Source: an uncultured Collinsella sp. (lineage in GTDB: Bacteria; Actinomycetota; Coriobacteriia; Coriobacteriales; Coriobacteriaceae). From it: a stretch of 64,000 nucleotides of DNA. The translations under genes and the position numbers were made by a program. Positions 14,352 to 23,332 of this stretch are shown here, in pieces; the first letter of the stretch is position 1; each line of letters opens with the position of its first letter. Location of the stretch: contig CATYZK010000002.1 of NCBI GenBank assembly GCA_958415665.1, positions 1 through 64,000 on the forward strand, read 5' to 3'. The notes under the pieces are model-generated. The model was given only the letters and a program-made list of their open reading frames with translations. It was not told where the DNA came from and did not search any database.

Positions 14352-15065
14352 CTAACCACCAAGATATGCTTTGCGAACGTTATCGTCGTGCAGGAGCTCT
14401 TGGCCGGTGCCGGTCATGGTAATCTTGCCGGTCTCGAGCACGTAGCCGCGTGTGGCGATGGAAAGAGCCATCTGTGCGTTTTGCTCGACCAGAAGCACCG
14501 TGGTGCCGGCCTTATGCAGATCCTCGACAATCTGGAAGATCTGCTCAATCAGAATCGGCGCCAGGCCCATGGAAGGCTCGTCGAGCATGAGCAGCTTGGG
14601 GTTACTCATAAGGGCGCGGCCCATAACGAGCATCTGCTGCTCGCCGCCCGAAAGGGTGCCGGCGACCTGGCGACGGCGCTCCTTCAGGCGCGGGAACTGC
14701 TCGTAGACGCGCTCAAGGCCCGGAGCCACCGTGGACTTGGGCTGCGTATAGGCGCCCATCTCCAGGTTCTCCTCAACCGTCATCTGCAAAAAGGCGCGAC
14801 GACCCTCGGGAACCTGAGCCAGTCCCTTACCAACCAGCTTATCAGCGGGCGTATGGGTAATGTCCTCGCCCATAAACTTGATGGAGCCGGTCTTGGAGCG
14901 CAGCAGGCCCGAGACGGTCTTGAGCGTTGTGGACTTGCCAGCGCCGTTCGCGCCGATCAGAGCCACGATCTCGCCCTCGTTGACGTTAAAGGAGATGTCC
15001 TTGATGGCGTGGATGGCGCCGTACCAGACGTTGATGTTGTAGACGGAAAGCATCGGCTCTGCCAT
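14352..15065 (-). CDS. livF: Branched-chain amino acid ABC transporter ATPase LivF
   Basis: LivF is one of two ATPases that power high-affinity uptake of leucine, isoleucine and valine. The 237-residue product has Walker A GANGAGKST, signature LSGGEQQML, Walker B KLLMLDEPSMGLAP and the LivF-type QVPEGRRAF segment. It begins directly at the livG stop (TAA then ATG), so translation is probably coupled. It is the last gene of the cluster, with a hairpin after it. Confidence 0.95.
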   Translation of the reverse strand: MAEPMLSVYNINVWYGAIHAIKDISFNVNEGEIVALIGANGAGKSTTLKTVSGLLRSKTGSIKFMGEDITHTPADKLVGKGLAQVPEGRRAFLQMTVEENLEMGAYTQPKSTVAPGLERVYEQFPRLKERRRQVAGTLSGGEQQMLVMGRALMSNPKLLMLDEPSMGLAPILIEQIFQIVEDLHKAGTTVLLVEQNAQMALSIATRGYVLETGKITMTGTGQELLHDDNVRKAYLGG

Positions 15066-15926
15066 TTAGTTCTCCCCCTTATCCTGCTTGCCCAGATATG
15101 CCTCGATAACGGCATCGTTGTTCTGGATCTCCTCGGCCGTACCCTTGGCGATAACCTTGCCAAAGTTAAGCACGCAGATGCCCTCGCAGATGTTCATAAC
15201 GAGCGACATATCATGCTCGATAAGCATGATGGCGATGCCGAAGGTGTCGCGGATCTTGACGATGTTCTCCATGAGCTCCGCGGTCTCGGACGGGTTCATG
15301 CCGGCGGCAGGCTCGTCGAGCAACAGCAGCTTGGGGTTGGTGGCAAGCGCGCGGACGATCTCCAGACGACGCTGAGCGCCGTAAGGCAGCGAGCCGGCCT
15401 GTTCATTTGCAAGGTGCTCCATGTCAAAAATGGACAGCAGCTCCATGGCGCGCTCGTGGGCGGCCTTCTCGTGCTTCCAATACGTCGGCAGGCGCAGCAC
15501 GCCCTCAAAGCCGGAGTAGCGCTCCTGGTTATGCAGGCCGACCTTAACGTTATCCTCCACCGTCATGGTGTTGAACAGGCGAATGTTCTGGAATGTACGG
15601 GCAATACCCATGCGGTTGACCTGGTAGACCGACTTGCCCGAGGTGTCCTCGCCGTCGAGCAGGATGGTGCCGTGCGTGGGCTGGTACACCTTGGTGAGCA
15701 GGTTGAAGACCGTGGTCTTACCGGCACCGTTGGGGCCGATGAGACCGGCGATCTCGGTCTTACCGATGGTCAGGCTAAAGTCGTCTACTGCCTTAAGGCC
15801 GCCAAATTCAATGCCCAAGTGGATGCACTCGAGCGCCGGGCGCTGGCCCAGGTCGCGGTCGGGAACGATGGCGCCAGAAGGATACGGGACCATCTTGCCC
15901 TTGTTGAACTCAAACTTACTGGGCAT
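15066..15926 (-). CDS. livG: Branched-chain amino acid ABC transporter ATPase LivG
   Basis: LivG is the partner ATPase of LivF. It shows Walker A GPNGAGKTTVFN, an inserted RTFQNIRLF segment, signature LPYGAQRRLEI and Walker B LLLLDEPAAGMNP, all typical of LivG rather than LivF. The product has 286 residues from the ATG at 15926. GGAGG lies 9 nt before that ATG, and the gene overlaps the end of livM by 11 nt, which explains why the start is placed here and not at an upstream in-frame codon. Confidence 0.95.
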   Translation of the reverse strand: MPSKFEFNKGKMVPYPSGAIVPDRDLGQRPALECIHLGIEFGGLKAVDDFSLTIGKTEIAGLIGPNGAGKTTVFNLLTKVYQPTHGTILLDGEDTSGKSVYQVNRMGIARTFQNIRLFNTMTVEDNVKVGLHNQERYSGFEGVLRLPTYWKHEKAAHERAMELLSIFDMEHLANEQAGSLPYGAQRRLEIVRALATNPKLLLLDEPAAGMNPSETAELMENIVKIRDTFGIAIMLIEHDMSLVMNICEGICVLNFGKVIAKGTAEEIQNNDAVIEAYLGKQDKGEN

Positions 15927-16995
15927 CGGCTGCCACCTCCTTCTTGGAAGCAAAGCGGTCCTTAATGCGTGCGAAGAACGCCTTGAGCTGCGGGTTGTTG
16001 GTAAAGATCATGACCAGAATCAACACGATGGCGTAGATGAGCATGCGGTAGTCCGAGAACTGACGGAGCAACTCGGGGAGCACCGTGAGCAGCGCCGCCG
16101 CGATAACGGAGCCGCGCATGTTGCCCAGGCCGCCCAGGACCACGAACACCAGAATGAGGATCGACGTGTTGAAGTCGAACTTAGTGGCGGAGAGCTGCGA
16201 GAAGTTACCGCCGAAGAGGGCTCCGGCAGCACCGGCGAGAGCAGCGGAAACCACGAAGGCGATCATGCGGTACTGGGTGACGGAGATACCCACGGACTCG
16301 GCAGCGATCTTGTTGTCGCGCACGGCCATAATGGCACGGCCGGTACGGCTGCGGACCAGGTTGAGTACAATCACGAGCGCGACCATGACCAGGATGGCGC
16401 CGGCAAGGAAGGTCGAATAGGTCGACACGCCCGATGCGCCCTGCGCGCCCTTGATGATGGCGGTGCCGTCCTCGAGCAGGTGCAGGTCGTCGATCGTGGA
16501 GTTACCCGTGATGTTAAAGATCACATGCAGGCCGCGGGAGTCGACGCCCACGATAAGGCAGGTGACGATCTCTTTGATGATCTCGCCAAAAGCCAGGGTC
16601 ACAATGGCCAGATAGTCGCCGCTCAGGCGCAGGACCGGGATGCCGATCAAGAAGCCCAGGATGGCGGCAGCGATGGCGCCGACCACGATACTGATGATCA
16701 GGCGCACCGGATCGGAGGGAACGGCGCCCTCGAGGGCGACCGCGGTAACGATGCCCGTATAGGCGCCGACGCTCATAAAGCCCGCGTGTCCCAGCGACAA
16801 GTCGCCCGCGATGCCGACGACGAGGTTAAGGGAGATGGCCATGACGATATAGGCCGTGATGGGGACCAGCTGACCGGCGATCATGCGCGGAATCATGTGG
16901 TTGGACTGCATAAAGAACACGATGGCGAAGGCCACGATGCACATGGCGTACGTAACAAAGTCGTGACGCGTCTGCTTGTCTTTAAGAAACTTCAT
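15916..16995 (-). CDS. livM: Branched-chain amino acid ABC permease LivM
   Basis: LivM is a membrane permease forming the channel with LivH. It has about ten hydrophobic segments, and the family motifs SLGHAGFMSVGAYTG and AVRDNKIAAESVGI are visible. Its 359 residues are near the family norm. The ATG at 16995 has AGGTGA upstream; a GTG at 17004 immediately after the livH stop is an alternative start adding three residues. The C-terminus is lysine-rich and overlaps livG. Confidence 0.94.
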   Translation of the reverse strand: MKFLKDKQTRHDFVTYAMCIVAFAIVFFMQSNHMIPRMIAGQLVPITAYIVMAISLNLVVGIAGDLSLGHAGFMSVGAYTGIVTAVALEGAVPSDPVRLIISIVVGAIAAAILGFLIGIPVLRLSGDYLAIVTLAFGEIIKEIVTCLIVGVDSRGLHVIFNITGNSTIDDLHLLEDGTAIIKGAQGASGVSTYSTFLAGAILVMVALVIVLNLVRSRTGRAIMAVRDNKIAAESVGISVTQYRMIAFVVSAALAGAAGALFGGNFSQLSATKFDFNTSILILVFVVLGGLGNMRGSVIAAALLTVLPELLRQFSDYRMLIYAIVLILVMIFTNNPQLKAFFARIKDRFASKKEVAADAQ

Positions 16996-17004
16996 AACGC
17001 TCAC

Positions 17005-17886
17005 CTACACCTTCTCGGGGACGTACTTGCCCAAGAGGCCGGCAGGCTTGACGAGCAGGACGATGATCAAAACACCAAAGACGATGGAGTTGGCAAGGCT
17101 CGTGGAAATATAGGCCTGCGCCATCGCCTCGATGATGCCGATGAGGATGCCACCGACAAAGGCACCGGGGATGGAGCCGATGCCACCGAAAACGGCAGCG
17201 TCGAAGGCCTTGATGCCAGGCATGGCGCCCGTGGTGGGCTGCAGCACCGGCGAGTAGGAGCACAGCAGCACGCCGGCGATGGCGGCAAGGGCAGAGCCGA
17301 TGGCAAACGTCATCGAGATGGTGCGGTTGACGTTGATGCCCATGAGCTGAGCGGCGGCTTTGTCCTCGGACACGGCGCGCATGGCTTTGCCCATCTTGGT
17401 CTTACCTGTGAAGAACATCAGGCCGGCCATGATAACCAGGCAGGCGACGATGGTGACGAGCGAGACGGCGCTCACGTTGAACTTGGCCAAGAACTCCGGC
17501 ACCGGGAAGGTGACGAGCGAAGTGAAGTTCTTGGGCGTGGCGCCCCACAGAAGCTGCGCGGCGTTCTGCAGGAAGTAAGACACGCCGATGGCCGTGATCA
17601 AAACGGCCAGCGGGCCTGCTTGGCGCAGCGGCTTATAGGCCAGACCCTCAATGAGAACACCGAGAACCGTGCAGACCACGCAAGAGAGAATTACAGATGC
17701 CCAGCCCGGGAGGCCGAGATACGACGTGGCGCAGAACGAGACATAGGCACCGACCATGATGACGTCGCCGTGAGCGAAGTTCAGCATCTTGGCGATACCG
17801 TAGACCATGGTGTAGCCCAACGCGATGATGGCGTAGACGCTGCCCATGGACAGGCCGTTGACCAGGTATTGGATAAAGACCGTCAT
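17005..17886 (-). CDS. livH: Branched-chain amino acid ABC permease LivH
   Basis: LivH is the second permease. The start MTVFIQYLVNGLSMGSVYA, then GYTMVYGIAKMLNFAHGD and AVSEDKAAAQLMGI, are characteristic of the family. It has 293 residues and about eight hydrophobic segments. The ATG at 17886 follows GGGGG by 9 nt. A 139-nt spacer with two hairpins separates it from the receptor gene upstream, which could lower permease expression relative to the receptor. Confidence 0.94.
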   Translation of the reverse strand: MTVFIQYLVNGLSMGSVYAIIALGYTMVYGIAKMLNFAHGDVIMVGAYVSFCATSYLGLPGWASVILSCVVCTVLGVLIEGLAYKPLRQAGPLAVLITAIGVSYFLQNAAQLLWGATPKNFTSLVTFPVPEFLAKFNVSAVSLVTIVACLVIMAGLMFFTGKTKMGKAMRAVSEDKAAAQLMGINVNRTISMTFAIGSALAAIAGVLLCSYSPVLQPTTGAMPGIKAFDAAVFGGIGSIPGAFVGGILIGIIEAMAQAYISTSLANSIVFGVLIIVLLVKPAGLLGKYVPEKV

Positions 17887-17932
17887 GTTCCACATCCCCC
17901 TTTCGAATAGATTTCCAGTTGATGTATGAAAC

Positions 17933-17994
17933 AGGGACGTTACACTGTCCCTAGATACCAAGCAAGCAGGGAAGGCCAAAACCTCCCCTGCTTG
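17933..17994 (-). promoter_or_regulatory. Two hairpins between receptor gene and livH
   Basis: The larger pairs 17963-17975 with 17982-17994 (13 bp, one mismatch). The smaller pairs AGGGAC (17933-17938) with GTCCCT (17947-17952). Their position after the receptor stop suggests an attenuating or mRNA-stabilising role that keeps receptor levels above permease levels. That role is inferred from known transporter operons. Confidence 0.5.
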
Positions 17995-18025
17995 GGATCA
18001 AAACCGCTCCATGTAAGGCGGTCTA

Positions 18026-19213
18026 TTAGGCCTGTACGTACTTGCCGTCGGTGATAACGTACGCCGTGGGGTCCTTCTGGACCTGGCCCTTATCGTTCCA
18101 GGTGAGCTTGCCGGTCAGACCGTCAACGGTAATCTTGAGCATAGCCTTGGGCAGCTTCTCGGCGACCTCGGTCGGGTCGGCGTCGACACCAAGACCGGCC
18201 TCCTTGAGGGCCTCGGCCACCGCGTGCACGCCATCGTAGGCGTCGGCGGCAAACTGGTCGGGGGTATCGCCGTACTTATCCTTGTAAGCGTTGACGAAGT
18301 CGGCGTTCTTCTCGTCGTCGGCGGAGAACGGGGTCATGAGCAGCAGGCCCTCGGCAAGAGAAGTGTCGAAGCCCTCAACGCCCAGGATGCCGTCCATGCC
18401 ATCGCAGCCCATCATCTTGACGTCGTAGCCCATGTCCTTAGCATTCTTGAGCAGGACGGACGCCGGCGTGTAGTAGATCGGCGCAAAGATCATGGTAGCG
18501 CCGGCCTGTTTGGCCTTGGTCAGCTGGTTGGTAAAGCTCGTGGCAGAGTCGTCCTTAAAGGTCTCCTCGTCAACAATCTCGAGCTTAGACTCAGCGGCCT
18601 GGGCCTTAAAGGAATCTGCGATGCCCGAAGAATAGGCGTCGCCGGAGTTATAGAACAGTACGAACTTCTCGTCCGCATACTTCTCTGCCAGGAACTTGGC
18701 AGCGTTAACGCCCTGGTTGGGGTCGGTAAAGCAAACCTGGAAGACGCAATCCTTGCCGTCGGTGACGTCCTCGGAGGACGCAGACGGGGTGATCATGAAC
18801 GTCTTGGGGTCGTTACCGCACTCTGCGGCAACGGCAACCGACGCACCCGTGGTGGTCGGGCCGACAAGGGCCTGCATGCCCCAGTCGAGCAGGGTATTAA
18901 AGGCGTTGACGGCCTTCTCGCCGTCGGCCTGGTCGTCCTCGGCCTTGCTGGCAAGCGGCAGCTCCTTGGTGGAGAAGTCCTTGCAGCCAAGCTCGACGCC
19001 CTGGGTAACGGACTTGCCGTAGGACGCGGCGGCACCGGTCAGCGGGCCGATGGTGCCGATCTTAAACGAAGCGTCGCCCGAAGCGGAACCGCTGTCGCCG
19101 CCGTTGGAGGAGCAGCCAGCTAGAATGGACATCGCCCCCAGACCTGCTGCGCTCGCGATAACGCTCCTGCGATTCATAACAGGGTTCAATGACTTACCGG
19201 TGAGGCTCGACAT
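18026..19213 (-). CDS. Branched-chain amino acid receptor lipoprotein, copy 1
   Basis: This is a periplasmic-binding-protein type receptor that delivers ligand to LivHM. The N-terminus has NRRSVIASAAGLGAMS then lipobox LAGC with Cys34, so it is a lipoprotein anchored in the membrane. Mature features are IGTIGPLTGAAASYG, the hinge VGPTTTGAS and FAADAYDGVHA, all typical of the Leu/Ile/Val-binding family. At 395 residues it is full length. GAGGAG precedes the ATG. It is strongly similar to the next receptor upstream and is probably the first gene of the liv transport operon. Ligand specificity is not readable from the sequence. Confidence 0.93.
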   Translation of the reverse strand: MSSLTGKSLNPVMNRRSVIASAAGLGAMSILAGCSSNGGDSGSASGDASFKIGTIGPLTGAAASYGKSVTQGVELGCKDFSTKELPLASKAEDDQADGEKAVNAFNTLLDWGMQALVGPTTTGASVAVAAECGNDPKTFMITPSASSEDVTDGKDCVFQVCFTDPNQGVNAAKFLAEKYADEKFVLFYNSGDAYSSGIADSFKAQAAESKLEIVDEETFKDDSATSFTNQLTKAKQAGATMIFAPIYYTPASVLLKNAKDMGYDVKMMGCDGMDGILGVEGFDTSLAEGLLLMTPFSADDEKNADFVNAYKDKYGDTPDQFAADAYDGVHAVAEALKEAGLGVDADPTEVAEKLPKAMLKITVDGLTGKLTWNDKGQVQKDPTAYVITDGKYVQA

Positions 19214-19234
19214 GCGGCTCTCCTCTCAAATCTC

Positions 19235-19255
19235 GTCGGGTTTTGGTTACCCGAC
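19235..19255 (-). promoter_or_regulatory. Leader hairpin ahead of receptor copy 1
   Basis: GTCGGGT pairs perfectly with ACCCGAC around a 7-nt loop, just upstream of the ribosome binding site. The surrounding 19214-19484 intergenic region is AT-rich compared with the rest of the window and probably holds the promoter, but I could not fix -35 and -10 boxes. Confidence 0.35.
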
Positions 19256-19484
19256 AGGCCATCCTTCGCCGTGTTCGGCGTTCGCAAAATAGTAGACGCT
19301 TTAGTTGAGAAAAGTGGCGATTATTTCAACTTTTCTTTTACTTTGTCCATTTATCCATAAATATGCGTATCCCTGTCTGTTTATGCAGTTTAGCCACTTT
19401 ATTGTGTGAAAGTAATGTTTCCATTCCGTTACAAGCGTCCTTGCCCTGAATAAAACGACCCCACCGGTCTCGTTGTATATGCAC

Positions 19485-20651
19485 TTAGGCGGCGATGTAC
19501 TTGCCGTCCTGAATCACATAGGCCGTAGCAGGCTTTTCGACTTGGCCCTCATCGTTCCACGTGAGCTCGCCCGTCAGGCCCTCGATCTTGATCTTGCGCA
19601 TGGCCTTGGCAAGGTCGCCGGCAATGTCGGCGCCGTCGGCCGTAATATCGATGCCCGCCTTGTCGATGGCCTCGACGATGGCGTGGACGCAATCGTAGGC
19701 GTCGGCGGCAAACTGGTTGGGCGTCTCGTCGTAGGCGTCCTTATAGGCCTTGACGAAGTCAGCGTTCTTCTCATCGTCGGCAGAGAACGGGGTCATGAGC
19801 AGCACGCCCTCGGCAAGAGAGGTGTCGAAGCCCTCAACGGAGAGCAGGCCGTCCATGCCGTCGGTACCCATGAGGGTCATGTCGTATCCCATGTCCTTGG
19901 CGTTCTTGAGCAAAACGGACGCCGGCGTGTAGTAGATCGGCGCAAAGATGAGCGTGGCGCCGGCCTCCTTGGCCTTGGTGAGCTGGTTGGTAAAGCTCGT
20001 GGAGGAGTCGTCCTTAAAGGTCTCGGTATCGACGATATCAAGTTTGGACTCCTTGGCCTGCTCGGCAAAGGCATCGGCAACACCCGAGCTGTACGTATCG
20101 CCGGAGTTGTAAAACAGGGCGATCTTGGCGTCTGCATACTTCTCGGCCAAAAACTTGGCAGCACTCGCGCCCATGGTGGGGTCGGTAAAGCAAACCTGGA
20201 AAACCGTGGTCTTGTCCTTGGTGACGTCGAGGGACGAAGCAGAGGGCGTGACCATGAGCATATCGTCGGCGATCTCGCCCGAGACAGCGACGGCGGCACC
20301 AGTCGTGACGGGGCCGACGAGCGCCTGCATGCCCCAGTCGCACAGGGTATTGAAGGCGTTGATAGCCTTCTCGCCGTCGGCGACGTCATCCTCGGACTTA
20401 AGCGAGAGCTTGAGGTCCTTGGTCGAGAAATCCTTGACGGCAAGCTTGGCACCCTTCTCGGCCGAAACGCCATAGGTTGCCGCGGCGCCGGTCAGAGGGC
20501 CGATGACACCGATCTTGAAGGTCTTGCCGTCATCGGCGGAGCCGCCGTCCGAGCCACCCGACGAGCAACCAGCGAGTGCTGCGGTGCTGCCGAGCGCCGC
20601 AGCGCCGGCGAGAAAGTTCCTACGGCTGAGCGTGCTGTCAATGTTGAACAT
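19485..20651 (-). CDS. Branched-chain amino acid receptor lipoprotein, copy 2
   Basis: This is a paralogue of the neighbouring receptor, with long identical stretches such as IFAPIYYTPASVLLKNAKDM and LLMTPFSADDEKNADFV. The N-terminus SRRNFLAGAAALGSTAA followed by lipobox LAGC (Cys29) has a twin-arginine look, so Tat export is possible. It has 388 residues from the ATG at 20651, preceded by GGGGG. A 270-nt AT-rich gap separates it from copy 1, so it may have its own promoter. The two may share LivHMGF but bind different amino acids, which is inference. Confidence 0.93.
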   Translation of the reverse strand: MFNIDSTLSRRNFLAGAAALGSTAALAGCSSGGSDGGSADDGKTFKIGVIGPLTGAAATYGVSAEKGAKLAVKDFSTKDLKLSLKSEDDVADGEKAINAFNTLCDWGMQALVGPVTTGAAVAVSGEIADDMLMVTPSASSLDVTKDKTTVFQVCFTDPTMGASAAKFLAEKYADAKIALFYNSGDTYSSGVADAFAEQAKESKLDIVDTETFKDDSSTSFTNQLTKAKEAGATLIFAPIYYTPASVLLKNAKDMGYDMTLMGTDGMDGLLSVEGFDTSLAEGVLLMTPFSADDEKNADFVKAYKDAYDETPNQFAADAYDCVHAIVEAIDKAGIDITADGADIAGDLAKAMRKIKIEGLTGELTWNDEGQVEKPATAYVIQDGKYIAA

Positions 20652-20902
20652 GGTGTCCCCCTTTTTCGCTGGCCGCGATGCGGCCATCTTGCGGTACAGG
20701 GCAAACCTTATGGCGCAAACGTTGACAGTTTGTTACGGAGTTCCGTTTGTAGCGAGCATGTTTCCAATGTTTCCGCAGCGTTTCGGGGGTGCCGTTTTGT
20801 GCGACTCCTGTTGCCTGGCGAGCACGCGCCCTCGGTTCACGCTAGAATGCACTCAACCTTTAAGCGGTTAATCCATCCATAAGATGCACGAAGGAGCTAT
20901 CT

Positions 20903-22246
20903 ATGAGCGAACCCCTGCGCACCGTGAACGTCGGCCTCATCGGTCTGGGAACCGTCGGCGGCGGCGTGGCCTGCCTGATTAAGAGCCACCACGATGAGTA
21001 CCTGGCCGCCTACGGCATCGACCTTAAGCTGACCCGCGCCTGTGCGCTTGCCTGGGAGCAGGCTGAAGCAGCCGGTATTGAGCGCGAGGCCTTTACGAGT
21101 GACTGGCATGATGTCGTCACCGACCCAGCCGTCGATATCGTCGTCGAGCTGATCGGTGGCGAGCACCCCGCGACCGAGATCTTCACCACCGCCTTCGAGA
21201 ACGGCAAGCACGTCGTCTCTGCCAACAAGGCCCTGCTGGGCCGTCATGTCGAGACGCTCGCCGAGAAGGCGCGTGAGTGCGGCGTGCAGATTAAGTGCGA
21301 GGCCAGCTGCGGTGGCGGCATCCCCATCGTCAGCACGCTCGAGCACGACCTGGTGGGTAACAAGATCCTGACCATCGCCGGCATCCTCAACGGCACCACC
21401 AACTATATCCTGTCGCGCATGGACGCCGAGGGCGCCGATTACGCTGACGTGCTTGCCGACGCGCAGGCCAAGGGCTATGCCGAGGCCGACCCGTCCGCCG
21501 ATGTCGACGGCTTCGACGCCGCCAGCAAGACGGCCATCCTCGCCTCCATCGGCTTTGGCACCCGCGTTACCACCGATGATGTGTACCAGCAGGGTATCCG
21601 CACCATCGGCGCCGAGGACATCGCCCAGGCCCGCGAGCTCGGCTACACCATTAAGCTGCTCGGCATCGCCCGCAACACCGACGCCGGCGTCGATGTTCGC
21701 GTGCATCCCACGCTCATCCCGGCAGACCATATGCTTGCCAAGGTCAACGGCGCCATGAACGCCGTCTACGTGGTAGGCGACGCCGTGGGCGAGACCATGT
21801 TCTACGGCGCGGGCGCAGGCTCCTTCCCCACCGCGAGCGCCGTCGTGGGCGATATCCTGTCGCTCTCTGAGCAGATCAGCCGCGGCGTGGCTCCGCTGCC
21901 CGAGATTGAGCCCTATGGCCACAACCTCACCTTTAAGCCCATGGACGAGCTCCAGACCAAGTACTATGTGCGCCTGAAGGTCGCCGACCGCGTGGGCGCC
22001 CTGTCCGAGACGGTCGACATCTTTGCCAAGCACAACATCTCGATCTCGCTCATCAACCAGGTCGAGGACGGCAAGTCGGGCGTCAGCGATGCCTGCTCGG
22101 TCATCTTCCTGACGCACCGCGCGCTCGAGAAGGACGTCCAGGCTGCCGCCGCCGAGCTTGCCAGCGTCGACTGCGTGGCCGAGGTCGCCAACGTCCTGCG
22201 TATCGAGGACGTCGAGGCCTGGACCGAAGGCGTTATGGCGAACTAA
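20903..22246 (+). CDS. hom: Homoserine dehydrogenase
   Basis: This enzyme reduces aspartate semialdehyde to homoserine with NAD(P)H, the branch to threonine and methionine. It has the nucleotide-binding GLIGLGTVGGG, the catalytic region VVELIGGEHPA, then SANKALLG, CEASCGGGIPI, GILNGTTNYIL and DVDGFDAASK. A C-terminal ACT domain from about residue 355 suggests feedback control, usually by threonine. Its 447 residues are typical of Gram-positive enzymes. AAGGAG lies upstream of the ATG. It is divergent from the Liv receptor, stands alone, and is followed by a strong terminator. Confidence 0.96.
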   Translation: MSEPLRTVNVGLIGLGTVGGGVACLIKSHHDEYLAAYGIDLKLTRACALAWEQAEAAGIEREAFTSDWHDVVTDPAVDIVVELIGGEHPATEIFTTAFENGKHVVSANKALLGRHVETLAEKARECGVQIKCEASCGGGIPIVSTLEHDLVGNKILTIAGILNGTTNYILSRMDAEGADYADVLADAQAKGYAEADPSADVDGFDAASKTAILASIGFGTRVTTDDVYQQGIRTIGAEDIAQARELGYTIKLLGIARNTDAGVDVRVHPTLIPADHMLAKVNGAMNAVYVVGDAVGETMFYGAGAGSFPTASAVVGDILSLSEQISRGVAPLPEIEPYGHNLTFKPMDELQTKYYVRLKVADRVGALSETVDIFAKHNISISLINQVEDGKSGVSDACSVIFLTHRALEKDVQAAAAELASVDCVAEVANVLRIEDVEAWTEGVMAN

Positions 22247-22277
22247 CCCAACGCTCGCCCGGCAATACGCGCTTTGA

Positions 22278-22311
22278 GGGCTCCCGTCCGACGTGGGACG
22301 GGAGCCCTTTT
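22278..22311 (+). terminator. hom terminator
   Basis: A perfect 12-bp GC-rich stem (GGGCTCCCGTCC with GGACGGGAGCCC) is followed by TTTT, 30 nt after the hom stop. Confidence 0.85.
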
Positions 22312-22460
22312 GTCTCCTGCCCTAAGCACAACGGCAGAGCATATTTGCGCGAGCCGCTCATCGGTAACGCGGGCTACCGTTCACCGATATGCAAACGCGA
22401 CCGATTCCGGCTACCGCTACGCTGTGCTGCGAATGTCCGCCCGCGATGAGAGGAAGCACC

Positions 22461-23210
22461 ATGTTGCTCGAGGGCAAGAAAGCAATCATCACCGGAGGCA
22501 CGCGCGGTATCGGCTATGCCATCGCCTGCCGTTTTATCGAGGAAGGCGCTGCCGTCACCGTTTTTGGCTCGCGCCAGGAGACTGCCGACGCGGCCGTTGA
22601 GAAGCTGGCAGCCGCCTATCCCGACGCCAAGGTCTGGGGCCGCTCCTGCGACCTCACCTCGCTCGAAGCCGTGACCGAGGCCTTTACCCAGGCTGCCGCC
22701 GACATGGGCGGCTTGGACACGGTCGTCAACAATGCCGGCATCTCCCAGCGCTCGCCGCTCCTTAACTATACGGCCGAGGAGTTCGCAAAGGTCATGGACC
22801 TCAACGTCGTCGCCGTCTTTAACGGTCACCAAGCTGCCGCCAGGATCATGACCGAGGCAGGTCATGGCGGCACCATCACCACCACGAGCTCGATGGTCGC
22901 CAAGTACGGTCAGCCCTCTGGCGTTGGCTATCCCACGTCCAAGTTCGCCGTCAACGGCATGGTCCAGTCGCTCTCGCGCGAGCTCGCCCCCATGGGCATT
23001 CGCGTCAATGCCGTTGCCCCCGGCGTAACCAAGACCGATATGGTCGCCAACCTGCCCGAAGAGGTCATCAAGCCCATCATCGCCACCATTCCGCTGGGTC
23101 GCATGGGCGAGCCCGAGGATGTCGCCAACGCCTTTGTCTTCCTGGCGAGCGACATGTCCGCCTACGTCACGGGCGCCGTGCTCCCCGTCGACGGAGCTGC
23201 CCGCTCCTAG
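22461..23210 (+). CDS. Short-chain dehydrogenase/reductase (FabG-like)
   Basis: This is a classical SDR oxidoreductase of 249 residues. It has the cofactor motif TGGTRGIG near residue 12, NNAG, the catalytic Ser-Tyr-Lys set (TTSSMVAKYG then GYPTSK), and a C-terminus AYVTGAVLPVDG. It resembles 3-oxoacyl-ACP reductase, but no fatty acid genes are adjacent, so it could reduce another carbonyl. Hydroxysteroid dehydrogenases of gut bacteria share this fold. GAGGAAG precedes the ATG at 22461; a longer in-frame version has no ribosome site. A bidirectional terminator follows. Confidence 0.88.
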   Translation: MLLEGKKAIITGGTRGIGYAIACRFIEEGAAVTVFGSRQETADAAVEKLAAAYPDAKVWGRSCDLTSLEAVTEAFTQAAADMGGLDTVVNNAGISQRSPLLNYTAEEFAKVMDLNVVAVFNGHQAAARIMTEAGHGGTITTTSSMVAKYGQPSGVGYPTSKFAVNGMVQSLSRELAPMGIRVNAVAPGVTKTDMVANLPEEVIKPIIATIPLGRMGEPEDVANAFVFLASDMSAYVTGAVLPVDGAARS

Positions 23211-23255
23211 GGGACCACAGGCTTAAGCTCCCAACCTCAACATGGCTTAACCAAA

Positions 23256-23294
23256 AAGGCGCGCCGCCCGCATCAACCGCGGGCAGCGCGCCTT
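23256..23294. terminator. Bidirectional terminator between SDR and antiporter
   Basis: AAGGCGCGC-GCCCGC pairs with GCGGGC-GCGCGCCTT with one mismatch. T-rich sequence follows on the plus strand, and AAAAAGG at the left arm gives T residues on the minus strand, so it can end both convergent genes. Confidence 0.8.
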
Positions 23295-23332
23295 CTTCTG
23301 TTTAAGGGGAAGTTTCCCCGAGAGAGTGTCAG

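Noticed and set aside
14331..17910. Long plus-strand frames across the liv genes
   Set aside because: They lie opposite well-conserved transporter genes and show no recognisable domain.
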